A stretch of DNA of 64,000 nucleotides from Panacagrimonas perspica (GTDB lineage: Bacteria > Pseudomonadota > Gammaproteobacteria > Nevskiales > Nevskiaceae), in assembly GCF_004364935.1 (NCBI RefSeq), contig NZ_SOBT01000008.1, positions 1,925,534-1,989,533 on the forward strand. Reading direction: 5' to 3'. Position numbers and translations under genes: made by a program. How positions within the stretch are numbered: position 1 is the stretch's first letter; every line of letters starts with the position of its first letter. The notes under the pieces were generated by a model, which was not told the DNA's origin, ran no database searches, and saw only the letters and a program-made list of their open reading frames with translations. This document shows, one piece after another, positions 21,357 to 30,608 of this stretch.

Positions 21357-22871
21357 CTAGGCCGCGCTCGAATCCGGCTTGCGCGGTCGCACGACACGCA
21401 GCCCCGGCCCGCCCTTGCGCGGCAGCATCGGCGCCGGCGACGCCAGCTGGCGCCCTTCCAGACGCTGCAGGCAGCGATCGAGCGACTGCGCGATCGCCGT
21501 CTGGATGCGGATCGCCTCGATGCGCGGCCACGCGGCGCGCTCGCCCTCGAGCATGAAGCGCTGCACGTCGGCGAGGTTCGGATTCGAGGTCACGTTCGCA
21601 TAACGCCAGAGGCTGACGTCCGGGAAGATGTTGATGTTCCCCCGGTACTCCTGGTCGAGGATGCTGGTCGCGGTGTCGATGGTCTGGCTGACCGTCGGGA
21701 CCGGCAGCACCGCGCGCGCCAGTTTCAGCAAGCCGCTGGCCTGCGAGCGCAGCGTCGCGCTCGCGTACATCTTCGCTCCGTGCGCGATGCCCTCGGCACC
21801 CGGCTCGCGCCGCGTCACGAACGGGATCACGTGCGGATTGGTCTGGCTGACGATGAAATGATTGACGTTGTGCAGGCGTCGCAGTCTCAGCATCGGCAGG
21901 TCCGATTTCAGCGAACCGTCGTTCCAGCGCAACAGCGGCATCCACGGCATGCGGTCACCGTTCTCGTCGCGCGTCATCAGCATCACCGGCGGGAACAGCA
22001 CCGGCACCGCACAGCTGGCGAGCACCGCCTCGCGCAGGTAGAGGTACGGGAACGTCAGGTAGTTGAGCAGCCGCGGCGCCTGGTTGGCGCCCGCCGGCGA
22101 CACCGTGATGTTCACGATGCGGCCCGACAGCTTGTAGGCCTCGTCGAAGCTCAGATCCTTCACGTTCTTCGAGATCGCGCGACGAAGCTGGCTCTGGTCC
22201 ATCAGCGCGCGGCGACGCCACATCTGCCGGGGATTGAGCATCCGCCAGAAGTGGTAGTACGCGCTTTCCGGATCGAGCAGGGTCTCGAGATCGTCCGGAG
22301 CGCGCGTACCGACGGTGGCTGCCACCACGCTGCCGGCGCTGGAACCGGACATCACGACGGGCAGCACGTTCTCGCGGAACAGCGCCTTGACCACGCCGAC
22401 GTGGAACAAGCCCAAGGTCGCACCGCCGGAGAGCATCAGCGCCGAGCGGCCATACGACTGCGCGGTCTCGCGGAAGAACGCGAGCTTCTGCGCCTCGCCG
22501 AATTCGGGATGGTCGGTGTCGCAGAGTTCCTCGAGCGCCGAACACACCTCCGCGACGTAATCGACGATCAGCTGCTTGGTGCCGACACGGGCGCGCCCGT
22601 AGATTTCCGGATTGCCGATGTTGCCCAGGTTCCAGTGCAGCCCCTGGCGCAGGTGATGCGCGAGCCGGCGCACCTCGCCTTCGTCGCGGCAGGTACGGAT
22701 CTGCCGCAGGCGCGAACGGATCAGGCGCCAGTCGTAGAGTTCGGAGGTTTCGTCGGCCTTCCAGTCGTCGAAGCCTTCGGCGCGGTCCAGATGGGTCGCG
22801 GCGTCGCGCCAGGTGCGGTAGTCCTGCGCATGCGTCAGCGCGTCCCGGGCTTCGCGTTTGAGTCGGTCCAA
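21357..22871 (-). CDS. Patatin-like phospholipase with DUF3336 domain
   Basis: The 504-residue protein has an N-terminal DUF3336 region (about 1–135) and a patatin domain from about 140. The oxyanion loop is SGGATLGLFHVGVV, the nucleophile elbow is GSSAGS (Ser about 175) and the Asp of the dyad lies in WNDGSLKSDLP. This layout is shared with fungal TGL3/4/5 triacylglycerol lipases and bacterial relatives, suggesting lipid-droplet, storage-lipid or phospholipid hydrolysis. The C-terminal tail is basic (RVVRPRKPDSSAA). No signal peptide is seen. It converges on valS across composite repeats and is divergent from the MoxR operon. Confidence 0.86.
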   Translation of the reverse strand: MDRLKREARDALTHAQDYRTWRDAATHLDRAEGFDDWKADETSELYDWRLIRSRLRQIRTCRDEGEVRRLAHHLRQGLHWNLGNIGNPEIYGRARVGTKQLIVDYVAEVCSALEELCDTDHPEFGEAQKLAFFRETAQSYGRSALMLSGGATLGLFHVGVVKALFRENVLPVVMSGSSAGSVVAATVGTRAPDDLETLLDPESAYYHFWRMLNPRQMWRRRALMDQSQLRRAISKNVKDLSFDEAYKLSGRIVNITVSPAGANQAPRLLNYLTFPYLYLREAVLASCAVPVLFPPVMLMTRDENGDRMPWMPLLRWNDGSLKSDLPMLRLRRLHNVNHFIVSQTNPHVIPFVTRREPGAEGIAHGAKMYASATLRSQASGLLKLARAVLPVPTVSQTIDTATSILDQEYRGNINIFPDVSLWRYANVTSNPNLADVQRFMLEGERAAWPRIEAIRIQTAIAQSLDRCLQRLEGRQLASPAPMLPRKGGPGLRVVRPRKPDSSAA

Positions 22872-23035
22872 GGCCAGCCTCTCCCGGTGAACGAACGGTA
22901 TGGTCCCCTATCACCAGTGATCGCGGCAATCTTTCGGCACTAGGCGCGATCGCCGATTGACAGGCCGTCGTGGCTCAGATCGTGCGGGCGCACCCGCTAC
23001 ACTCGTGGCAACTTCCACACCGCATCGCTCGTCGC

Positions 23036-23947
23036 ATGAATGCAGCGCTCAAGGCCGCGCAGACCGCGCTCAACGCCATCATCCTGGGCAAGGAAGCGCA
23101 GCTCCGCCTCGCGCTGACCTGCCTGATCGCACGCGGACACCTGCTCATCGAGGACATTCCCGGCGTCGGCAAGACGACGCTGGCCCTGGCACTGGCCAAG
23201 GTGCTGGGCCTGGATTTCCAGCGCGTCCAATTCACGTCGGATCTGCTGCCCGCCGACATCCTCGGCGTGTCGATCTTCGAGCAGGCGAGCTCCTCGTTCC
23301 GCTTCCATCCGGGCCCGGTGTTCGCCCAGATCATGCTGGCGGACGAAGTGAATCGTGCGAGCCCGAAGACGCAGTCCGCGCTGCTCGAGGCCATGGAAGA
23401 ACGCCAGGTCACGGCGGAAGGCGAGACGCGCCGTCTGCCCGAGCCGTTCTTCGTCATCGCCACGCAGAATCCGGCGCACCAGATCGGCGTCTTTCCGCTG
23501 CCCGAGTCGCAGCTCGACCGCTTCCTGATGCGGCTGTCGCTGGGCTACCCGCCGGTCGTCGCCGAACGCGCGCTGCTGATGGACCGCGACCGCCGTGACC
23601 TGCTGTCGGAACTCGCGCCTTCGCTGCGCGCAGCGGAGTTGCTCGAACTCCAGGCGCAGGCACGCGACGTGAAGACCTCGCCCGCGCTGGTCGAATACCT
23701 GCTGGCGCTGCTGCGCGCCACGCGCGAGCACGCCGGGCTGCGGCAGGGTCTGTCGCCTCGCGCAGGCTTGGCGCTGCGCCGCGCCGCACAGGCGTTCGCA
23801 TTGATCGACGGCCGCAGCGCCGTGATCCCCGAAGACGTGCAGGCGGTGTTCGTCCCCTGCGTCAGTCATCGCCTGATGCCGGCCAACGAGGCAGACGGCG
23901 GTGCGCCGACCGCCGAGGAAATCCTGGCCAGCGTGGCCATTCCCTGA
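23036..23947 (+). CDS. MoxR-type AAA ATPase
   Basis: The 303-residue protein has Walker A in IPGVGKTTLALALA (about 42–55), Walker B/sensor in MLADEVNRASPKTQSALLEA (about 101–120) and sensor 1 in FVIATQNP. These are the MoxR subfamily (AAA_3) signatures. The frame opens 22 codons earlier, but MNAALKAAQTALNAIILGK at 23036 matches the family start. MoxR ATPases act as chaperones for partner proteins, often DUF58/VWA proteins encoded alongside. It is the first gene of a three-gene operon with DUF58 and transglutaminase genes. Confidence 0.92.
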   Translation: MNAALKAAQTALNAIILGKEAQLRLALTCLIARGHLLIEDIPGVGKTTLALALAKVLGLDFQRVQFTSDLLPADILGVSIFEQASSSFRFHPGPVFAQIMLADEVNRASPKTQSALLEAMEERQVTAEGETRRLPEPFFVIATQNPAHQIGVFPLPESQLDRFLMRLSLGYPPVVAERALLMDRDRRDLLSELAPSLRAAELLELQAQARDVKTSPALVEYLLALLRATREHAGLRQGLSPRAGLALRRAAQAFALIDGRSAVIPEDVQAVFVPCVSHRLMPANEADGGAPTAEEILASVAIP

Positions 23948-23972
23948 AGCTCCGGTCGCTTCTTAGACAGCC

Positions 23973-25007
23973 ATGAGTTCGACACTCATGACGATACCGT
24001 CTCCGCCCCGCAGCGAACTGTCGAAGAAGATCGGCACGATCCTCCATCCGTTGCGCTGGGCACAGGCCCGCATCGACGCATGGGTGTTGCGCCGCGTCCG
24101 CCAGGTGCCCGGCCCCATCGAGATCGCGCGCAATCGCGTCTATATCGTGCCCACGCGCTTCGGCTGGGGATTCGCCGTCACCATCATGGTGATGCTCGCG
24201 GGCGCGATGAACTACTCGAACAGCATGGCCTTCGCGCTGGCCTTCCTCCTGATGGGCCTGGGCCTGGTGTGCATGCATCACACGCACGCCAACCTCGTAC
24301 ACGTGCTGCTGCGTGCGGGCCGCACACGACCGATCTACGCGGGCGAGATCGCGCACTTCGAAGTGCTGATCGACAACGCGGCGGCGCATCCGCGCTATTC
24401 GCTCGCCGCGGGCTGGGCACGCGAAACCAGCGACGAGCCCGCCTGCGACGTTCCTCCTCAGGGTTTCAGCTCGGTGACGCTGGCCAGCCCGGCTCCGCGC
24501 CGCGGCTGGCACCAGGCCGGCATCTTCTCGATCAGCACCGAGTTCCCGCTGGGGCTCTTTCACGCCTGGACCTGGGCCCAGCTCGACATGCGCTGCCTGG
24601 TGTTCCCGCTCCCGGCCAAGCCCGGCATGCCGCCACCGCTGAGCGCGGGCAGCGGCGGCAGCGCGGGCGCGGGCCGCAGCGGACAGGACGAATTCGCCGG
24701 CCTGCGCGACTACCAGCGCGGCGACGCCCTGCGCAGCATCCACTGGAAGAGCCTGCCCAAGTCGATCTCGCCGATGGTCAAGCAGTTCAGCGAGACGGTG
24801 GAACAGGCGCTGTGGCTGAACTGGGACGCGGTGCCGCTGGCCGATGTCGAGGCGCGGCTGTCGCAGCTCGTGCGCTGGATCCTCGACGCCGAAGCCGAGG
24901 GCCGCGCCTACGGCTTGAGACTGCCCGGCACCAACATTCCGCCGGGCCACGGCGAGACGCATCGCTTCGAGTGCCTCAAGGCGCTCGCGCTGTTCGGACA
25001 GCCCTGA
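23973..25007 (+). CDS. DUF58 membrane-associated protein
   Basis: This 344-residue protein has two adjacent hydrophobic helices (about 62–108: FAVTIMVMLAGAM and SMAFALAFLLMGLGLV) followed by a soluble part. The DUF58 signature is DEFAGLRDYQRGDALRSIHW (about 244–263). A Gly/Ser-rich linker (SAGSGGSAGAGRSG) precedes it. DUF58 proteins are regular partners of MoxR ATPases; their biochemical role is not settled. The gene starts 25 bp after moxR and its TGA overlaps the next ATG by one base (TGATG). Confidence 0.88.
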   Translation: MSSTLMTIPSPPRSELSKKIGTILHPLRWAQARIDAWVLRRVRQVPGPIEIARNRVYIVPTRFGWGFAVTIMVMLAGAMNYSNSMAFALAFLLMGLGLVCMHHTHANLVHVLLRAGRTRPIYAGEIAHFEVLIDNAAAHPRYSLAAGWARETSDEPACDVPPQGFSSVTLASPAPRRGWHQAGIFSISTEFPLGLFHAWTWAQLDMRCLVFPLPAKPGMPPPLSAGSGGSAGAGRSGQDEFAGLRDYQRGDALRSIHWKSLPKSISPMVKQFSETVEQALWLNWDAVPLADVEARLSQLVRWILDAEAEGRAYGLRLPGTNIPPGHGETHRFECLKALALFGQP

Positions 25008-26983
25008 TGCTGCCGCGCCCCGCGCTGACCGACTACCTGCCGCATCGCACGCTGCTGCGGCTGCTGGCGGTGCTGCTCGTCGTCATCGCGCCGCACCTGT
25101 GGCGCCTGCCGTGGTGGGAGGGCGCAGCCGTCGTCAGCCTCGTGGTGTGGCGCGGGCTGGCTTCGTCACGACAGTGGGGGCTGCCGCCGCGCTTCCTGAA
25201 ACTGATGCTCGCGATCGCCGCGTTCATCGGCGTCTATTCGGTGTTCGGAAGAGTCACCGGCCAGAACGCCGGCATCGCGCTGCTGGTGCTGATGCTCGCG
25301 CTCAAGCTCACCGAGATGCGCAGTCGCCGCGACGTGATGGTCGTGGTGTTCCTGATGTACTTCCTGCTGGCGACGCATTTCCTGTATTCGCAGGAAATGT
25401 GGACGATCGCGTACCTGTTCATGAGCGTCATCGCGATCACCTCGGTGCTGGTCGACGTGCACCATCCGGGCGAGCCGCTTCCGCTGCGCACGTCGCTGCG
25501 GCTCGGGGGGCGCCTGATCCTGCACTCGCTGCCGCTGATGGTCCTGTTCTTCGTGCTGTTCCCGCGCATTCCCGGGCCGATCTGGGGCCTGCCAGCCGAT
25601 GCGGGTCCGACGCGCTCGGGCCTTTCGGACTCGATGACCCCCGGCGACATCTCGAGCCTGATCCTGTCCAGCGAGATCGCATTCCGGGTGCGCTTCGAGG
25701 GCGCGCCGCCCCCGAAGAAACTGCTGTATTGGCGCGGCCCGGTGTTTCGCGAATTCAACGGACGAAGCTGGAACCAGAGCACCCAGGATCTGATGGATCG
25801 AACCTGGCCGGTCGCGGAACTCAGCGGCGAGCCGACCCGCTACGAGATCACGCTGGAGCCGATGCGCAACCGCTGGCTGTTCGCGCTCGACCTGCCCGAT
25901 CCGCGGCAGCTTCCGATGCAGTCGCGCATCGACCGCATGGCGACGGTCGTCGTCGACGCTCCCGTCATCGAACGCCGCCTGATCCGCTGGGCCTCGTTCA
26001 CGAGCTACGTGCTGGAACCCGAGCTGCGGCCGCGCGATCGCGAGCGCGATACGCGACTGCCGCCCGGCTCCAATCCGCGCGCGACGGCGCTCGCGCAGTC
26101 CTGGCGTACGCAAGGAATGGGCGACGCCCAGATCGTGGATGCCGCGCTGACGATGTTCCGGGAGCAGCCGTTCTACTACACGCTCGAGCCGCCGCGCCTG
26201 GGCACCCACTCGGCGGACGAATTCATCTTCGACACGCGGCGCGGTTTCTGCGAGCACTACTCCAGCGCGTTCGCCGTGCTGATGCGCGCCGCCGGCGTTC
26301 CGACACGCGTCGTGACCGGCTACCAGGGCATGGAAGCCAACGCCTACGGCGGCTACTACCTGGTCCGGCAATCGGACGCGCATGCGTGGAACGAAGTGTG
26401 GCTCGAAGGCCGCGGCTGGGTTCGCGTCGATCCGACGTCGATGATCCCGCCGTCGCGAATCGAGAGCAGCGCGCTCGAAGCGATGGCCGGCAACGAGGCA
26501 CGCGATCGCCTCGGCAGCCTGGAGCGCGCGAAGTATCTGCTCGAGGCGCGCTGGGATTGGGCCAACGCGCGCTGGAACGAATGGGTGCTGGGCTACGGGC
26601 CCGAAATGCAGAAGGAGTTCCTCTCCCGGTTCGGCATCGAGCGCCAGCGCCAGATGCTGCTCGTGCTGACCGCCGGCATTACCCTCGCCTTGCTGCTGGT
26701 CGGGTGGGTCGCCATCCGCCGGGCCATCCCGCCCCGCGTCACCGAGCGCGCGCTGCTGCTGTGGCGTGCCGCCGCCAAGCGTCTTGCCAAGTCCGGTTAC
26801 GTGCAGCGGCCCGATGAAGGTCCACGGGATTTCGTCGATCGCGTCGTCTCGCGCGAACCCGGCCTGTTCGAACCTCTGCACACGGTGCTCGACGCCTACC
26901 TGCGCCTGCGTTACAGCGGTGAACAGAGCCCGACGCTGGAGCACGAATTCGCCGCGGCCGTGAAGCGGATCCGGCGGGTCTGA
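25007..26983 (+). CDS. Transglutaminase-like membrane protein (TgpA family)
   Basis: The 658-residue protein has an N-terminal membrane domain (about 18–190) with five or six helices. A periplasmic transglutaminase-like domain follows, with Cys in RGFCEHYSSAF (about 414), His in SDAHAWNEVW (about 457) and Asp in WVRVDPTSM. One further helix at about 545–565 leads to a cytoplasmic DUF4129-like tail. P. aeruginosa TgpA has this architecture and is important for growth; its substrate is not firmly known. The ATG at 25007 was chosen because it overlaps the DUF58 stop codon; the frame is open further upstream only by chance. Confidence 0.9.
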   Translation: MLPRPALTDYLPHRTLLRLLAVLLVVIAPHLWRLPWWEGAAVVSLVVWRGLASSRQWGLPPRFLKLMLAIAAFIGVYSVFGRVTGQNAGIALLVLMLALKLTEMRSRRDVMVVVFLMYFLLATHFLYSQEMWTIAYLFMSVIAITSVLVDVHHPGEPLPLRTSLRLGGRLILHSLPLMVLFFVLFPRIPGPIWGLPADAGPTRSGLSDSMTPGDISSLILSSEIAFRVRFEGAPPPKKLLYWRGPVFREFNGRSWNQSTQDLMDRTWPVAELSGEPTRYEITLEPMRNRWLFALDLPDPRQLPMQSRIDRMATVVVDAPVIERRLIRWASFTSYVLEPELRPRDRERDTRLPPGSNPRATALAQSWRTQGMGDAQIVDAALTMFREQPFYYTLEPPRLGTHSADEFIFDTRRGFCEHYSSAFAVLMRAAGVPTRVVTGYQGMEANAYGGYYLVRQSDAHAWNEVWLEGRGWVRVDPTSMIPPSRIESSALEAMAGNEARDRLGSLERAKYLLEARWDWANARWNEWVLGYGPEMQKEFLSRFGIERQRQMLLVLTAGITLALLLVGWVAIRRAIPPRVTERALLLWRAAAKRLAKSGYVQRPDEGPRDFVDRVVSREPGLFEPLHTVLDAYLRLRYSGEQSPTLEHEFAAAVKRIRRV

Positions 26984-27045
26984 TCGCGCCCTCGCAACGA
27001 GGGTTCGATATCCTCCGACCGATCGCACTGCCCCTGGATCCCGTC

Positions 27046-27453
27046 ATGAGCGAGTCCTGTTCCCCGCCGGCCCACCCGCGCGAATTCCTCGTCATATCGC
27101 TCGGTCAGTGGGACCCGCAGCGATCGCCGGAAGAGATACAGGCGGCCATCGACCGGTTCTATGTCTGGCATGCGCAACTGGTCGCCGAGGGCAAGATGAA
27201 AGTCGGCCAGCGATTGGCCAAGGAAGGCCGTCGCGTCACGCGCACCGGCATCATCGATGGGCCGTTCAGCGAGACCAAGGAAGTCATCGGCGGTTACTGG
27301 TTCGTCATCGCCGATACGCTCGACGAGGCCGCGCGCCTGTCGTCGCAGAACCCCTGCCTCGAGTGCGGCCTGAGCTACGAGATCCGCCCGTTCGAATCGA
27401 TCCGCGCCAGCGCGTTCGCCATCACGTCGGAAACACCGGCGCGTTCTGCCTGA
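27046..27453 (+). CDS. YCII-related domain protein
   Basis: The 135-residue protein has the YCII/DGPF-type signature IIDGPFSETKEVIGGYWFVI (about 68–87). A preceding helix-rich part contains FYVWHAQLVAEGKMKVGQRL. Such proteins have a dimeric alpha+beta barrel fold and are often encoded near ECF sigma factors; no sigma factor is seen here. The function is unknown, possibly a small binding protein or enzyme. It follows the transglutaminase gene by 62 bp on the same strand and converges on the MFS gene. Confidence 0.8.
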   Translation: MSESCSPPAHPREFLVISLGQWDPQRSPEEIQAAIDRFYVWHAQLVAEGKMKVGQRLAKEGRRVTRTGIIDGPFSETKEVIGGYWFVIADTLDEAARLSSQNPCLECGLSYEIRPFESIRASAFAITSETPARSA

Positions 27454-27475
27454 GACCGTCGAGCGGCGAACGGCC

Positions 27476-28714
27476 TCAGGCCGCGACAGGGAGCGCGGGC
27501 TCGCGGACTCTCGACAGCAGCACGGCGCCGCCGATGAAGAAGAACACCAGCATGAACAGCGACAGCCTCGGATTGCCGGTAAGGGCGGCCGTGATACCGA
27601 CGACGAGCGGGCCCAGCACCGCCGCAAACTTTCCGAGCATGTTGTAGAAACCGAAGAACTGACCGGCCGAATCGGCGGGAATCAGCCTCGCGAAGTAGCT
27701 GCGCGACAGCGACTGCACGCCGCCCTGCACCAGTCCGACGACGGCCGCCATCAGATAGAAGTCACGCTCGGTCTTCATGAACAGCGCCCAGCAGGTCACG
27801 AACACATAGACCGCCAAGCCCAGGTAGATGCCGTGCCTCGTGCCGAATCGTTCGCCGATCCAGCCGAAGGCGATCGCCGCGGGGAAGCTGACGAACTGCA
27901 CGATCAGGATCGCCTTGATCAGTGCATCCGATGCAAACCCCAGCTTGATGCCGAAGTCGACCGCCATCTGCGCCACGGTCCCGACGGCGTCGATATAGAG
28001 GAAGTACCCGAGCAGGAACATCAGCACCGGCTTCATGCCCAGCACGCGCTTCATCATCAGCGCCATCTCGCGCCAGCCCATCGCCCCGCCCTCCTCGCGT
28101 TCCGGTTCCGGCACCTTGAGGAACAACGGCAGCGAGAAAAGAATCCACCACGCGCCGACGCTGACGAACGCGAGTTTCGCCGCCGTGGATTTGTCCGGAA
28201 TGCCGAACATCTCCGGCTTGAGCACCATCAGCACGTTCAGCACGAACAGCAGCCCGCCGCCCAGATACCCCAGGCCGTAGCCGAACGCCGATACGCGATC
28301 GCGCTCGGCCGGTGCTGCCACGTTGACCAGCAGTGAATCGTAGAAGCCCAGCCCGCCGAAGAAGCCGATGCAAGCCAGCGAGAACAGCGCGATGGCCCAA
28401 CCCCACTGTCCTTCTCCGACGAAGAACAAGCCCACGGTCCCGGCCACGCCCAGTCCGGTGAACAGTCCCAGCAGCGGCTTCTTCAAACCCCGCCGATCCG
28501 CGATCACGCCCAACGTCGGCGCCAGCACCATGACCACCGCAGCCGACAACGAGTTGCCGAATGCGCCGAGGTAGAACGTGCTCATGCCGGGATCGACGCC
28601 GGCTGCGTAGTAATTGTTGAACAGGACCGGGAAGAGCCCGACCAGCACCGTCGTGGCGAAAGCGGAATTGGCCCAGTCGTAACAGGCCCAGGAAAACTGC
28701 GTCCGATTGATCAC
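27476..28714 (-). CDS. MFS transporter, UMF1-type
   Basis: The 412-residue protein has about 12 hydrophobic segments. The N-terminus, FSWACYDWANSAFATTVLVG, is typical of the UMF1 (Vps22/Atg22-like) MFS family. The GVIADRRGLKKPLLGLF loop between helices 2 and 3 is the MFS A-motif, and GGVQSLSRSYFARLIPADSA is a UMF1 hallmark. Atg22-like proteins export amino acids from the yeast vacuole; bacterial substrates are unknown. Its start codon overlaps the rimI stop by four bases, so the two are translationally coupled. Confidence 0.9.
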   Translation of the reverse strand: MINRTQFSWACYDWANSAFATTVLVGLFPVLFNNYYAAGVDPGMSTFYLGAFGNSLSAAVVMVLAPTLGVIADRRGLKKPLLGLFTGLGVAGTVGLFFVGEGQWGWAIALFSLACIGFFGGLGFYDSLLVNVAAPAERDRVSAFGYGLGYLGGGLLFVLNVLMVLKPEMFGIPDKSTAAKLAFVSVGAWWILFSLPLFLKVPEPEREEGGAMGWREMALMMKRVLGMKPVLMFLLGYFLYIDAVGTVAQMAVDFGIKLGFASDALIKAILIVQFVSFPAAIAFGWIGERFGTRHGIYLGLAVYVFVTCWALFMKTERDFYLMAAVVGLVQGGVQSLSRSYFARLIPADSAGQFFGFYNMLGKFAAVLGPLVVGITAALTGNPRLSLFMLVFFFIGGAVLLSRVREPALPVAA

Positions 28715-29178
28715 ATCAGGTCCAGTGAGAGCACGAACGCATCTTCGCGCTGATCGATTCCAGGGTAGTAGCCGCGGCGCGTGCCGATCTGCTGAAAGCC
28801 GAACGCGTGGTACAGGCGGATGGCAGCCTTGTTCGAGCGGCGCACCTCGAGCAGCATGACAGTGGTGTGCGCCGCGCGGGCGATCGTGAGCAGATGATTC
28901 AACATGAATCGGCCCATGCCCTCACGCCGGAACTGCGGATCCACCGCCAGATTGAGAATGTGCGCCTCGCCGACGGCCATCGTCATCACCGCGTAGGCGA
29001 TGACACCGCCGTCGCGATCGAGCACGACCCACGTCGAGTATCCGGACTTGAGGCAATCACGAAAGATGCCTTCGCTCCACGGAAACTCGTACGCACGCTT
29101 CTCGATGTCCATCACCTGGTCGAGTTGCGACTCGTGCATTGGCGCCAGACGCCAGGCGGGCCGCGGCACGGCGTTCAT
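28711..29178 (-). CDS. rimI: Ribosomal protein S18 N-alpha-acetyltransferase RimI
   Basis: The 155-residue GNAT protein has the RimI N-terminus (DIEKRAYEFPWSEGIFRDCL) and the acetyl-CoA loop DPQFRREGMGRFML (R-x-x-G-x-G). It also has the conserved LEVRRSNKAAIRLYHAFGF and a Tyr-rich C-terminus (GTRRGYYPG). RimI acetylates the N-terminus of S18. The ATG at 29178 was chosen because it gives the family length and overlaps the stop of a tiny upstream frame. The neighbouring udg-type gene is separated from it by an acyltransferase gene on the other strand. Confidence 0.9.
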   Translation of the reverse strand: MNAVPRPAWRLAPMHESQLDQVMDIEKRAYEFPWSEGIFRDCLKSGYSTWVVLDRDGGVIAYAVMTMAVGEAHILNLAVDPQFRREGMGRFMLNHLLTIARAAHTTVMLLEVRRSNKAAIRLYHAFGFQQIGTRRGYYPGIDQREDAFVLSLDLM

Positions 29179-29495
29179 CGGGCCCGTCCCCGCCGCAGCG
29201 ATGCGCTGAACTTCATGACGTTGGCGATGAAGATCTTGTGACGTGGAAGTCTCGTGACGCCCGGACATCCACGACCGCGGGACCGTTGAAACCCCGGGCA
29301 TTCCGCACGGCTGGCCGCCGCATCGACCGCAGACCCTTCATATCCCTCCCGCGCAAGCCTGGAATCATCGAAACTAGGTAAGGAAACTGGAGATCCGCTT
29401 CTTCGCTCGCCACGTTGGATCTGCACGGCGTTGGGAAGTCCGCTTTGGCGCCACCGCACTGTCAGCTCACAATGTCCATTCATGGAGGCTCGTTG
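29179..29495. other. Gap between rimI and acyltransferase with udg-like scar and tiny frame
   Basis: No full gene is visible. On the minus strand a 13-codon frame (MKFSASLRRGRAR) ends in ATGA overlap with the rimI start, so it may couple translation to rimI. Just upstream of it, 29210–29231 matches 21 of 22 bases of an internal part of the uracil-DNA glycosylase gene (30879–30900), in the same orientation and frame (FIANV). This looks like a recombination scar. Confidence 0.4.
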
Positions 29496-30608
29496 ATGTC
29501 CGCTGAGTCCGGCGTCATTCCCAGTCTGAACGGCGTGCGCGCCATCGCCGTCGGGCTCGTCATCGTGTCTCACGCCGGGCTCGGACATTACGTTCCCGGC
29601 GGCTTCGGCGTGACCGTGTTCTTCGTCCTTTCCGGCTTTCTCATCACCACATTGTTGATTGGAGAATACCGAAAACGCGGAACGATCTCTCTCGGACGCT
29701 TCTACGCAAGGCGCGCCCTTCGCCTGATGCCAGCGCTGTATGTGGTGACCGCACTGGCCACTCTGGCGGCCCTCGTGGGATGGACTCGTGGAGGCACCGA
29801 CCCGCTGGCCCTGGCATCGCTGCTCCTGTATTTCGCCAACTATTTCCAGCTGTTCTTCGGCAGCGACGGAATTCCAGCGGGCATGGCGGTCGTGTGGTCG
29901 CTGGCGGTCGAAGAACACTTCTACCTGTTCTGGCCACCTGTGCTGCTCTGGCTCCTGCATCGCCGACTCGACAGGGCGCGAATCGGAGCGGTGTTGCTCG
30001 CCACCTGCGTGGCAGCGCTGATCTGGCGGCTGCTTCTTTCGCTGTATCTCGACGCGCCTCCGGGCTACAACGAATGGGCGACCGACGCGCGGATCGACAG
30101 CCTTCTGGTCGGGTGCTGGCTCGCCGTCGCACGAAATCCGTGGCTCGAACCCACCCTTGCACCGAACCGCCGCGTCGATGCGCTGCTGCTGGCGGGAGGC
30201 ATCGGCCTCATCCTCGTCAGCCTCGCCGTGCGAGACGAGCTTTTCAGAGCCACGCTGCGCTACACGCTGCAGAACATCGGCATCGTCGGGCTGCTCTGGT
30301 TGGCCGTGGCCAGGGCGGACACTTGGCCGTTTCGCATTCTCGGTCACCCTGTGGCCGACTATATCGGACGGGTTTCCTACAGCCTCTATCTGTCGCATCT
30401 GGTTCTGATGGAAGCCATGGCGCACCAGATGCCAGACGCCCCCATCTGGTCGCGAAGCGTTGCGGCGGTGATCCTGGCTCTGCTGTTTGCCGAAGCAATG
30501 CGCCGCCTCGTCGAAGACCCGATTGCCACTTTGCGCGCGCGCCTCCATGCGTCAGGAGGCACGGCACCTCCGGTCAACCGGTCTGCAGGAAGCGCCACAC
30601 CTTCTTGA
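29496..30608 (+). CDS. Acyltransferase 3 family membrane protein (OafA/YrhL-like)
   Basis: The 370-residue protein has about ten hydrophobic segments. The family signature is near the start: SLNGVRAIAVGLVIVSHAG with the catalytic-type His, then GGFGVTVFFVLSGFLITTLL. The FYARRALRLMPALYVV motif and VWSLAVEEHFYLFWP follow. Such proteins O-acetylate or acylate surface sugars using cytoplasmic acyl-CoA. A clear GGAGG lies 7 bases before the ATG at 29496, deciding the start over an earlier in-frame codon. It lies between rimI and udg, on the opposite strand to both, and its 3' end overlaps the end of udg by 35 bp. An insertion is likely. Confidence 0.9.
   Translation: MSAESGVIPSLNGVRAIAVGLVIVSHAGLGHYVPGGFGVTVFFVLSGFLITTLLIGEYRKRGTISLGRFYARRALRLMPALYVVTALATLAALVGWTRGGTDPLALASLLLYFANYFQLFFGSDGIPAGMAVVWSLAVEEHFYLFWPPVLLWLLHRRLDRARIGAVLLATCVAALIWRLLLSLYLDAPPGYNEWATDARIDSLLVGCWLAVARNPWLEPTLAPNRRVDALLLAGGIGLILVSLAVRDELFRATLRYTLQNIGIVGLLWLAVARADTWPFRILGHPVADYIGRVSYSLYLSHLVLMEAMAHQMPDAPIWSRSVAAVILALLFAEAMRRLVEDPIATLRARLHASGGTAPPVNRSAGSATPS

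Noticed and set aside
24080-25006. Upstream part of a 967-codon frame joined to the transglutaminase gene
   Set aside because: It overlaps the DUF58 gene in another frame; the TGATG junction at 25005–25009 marks the real start.
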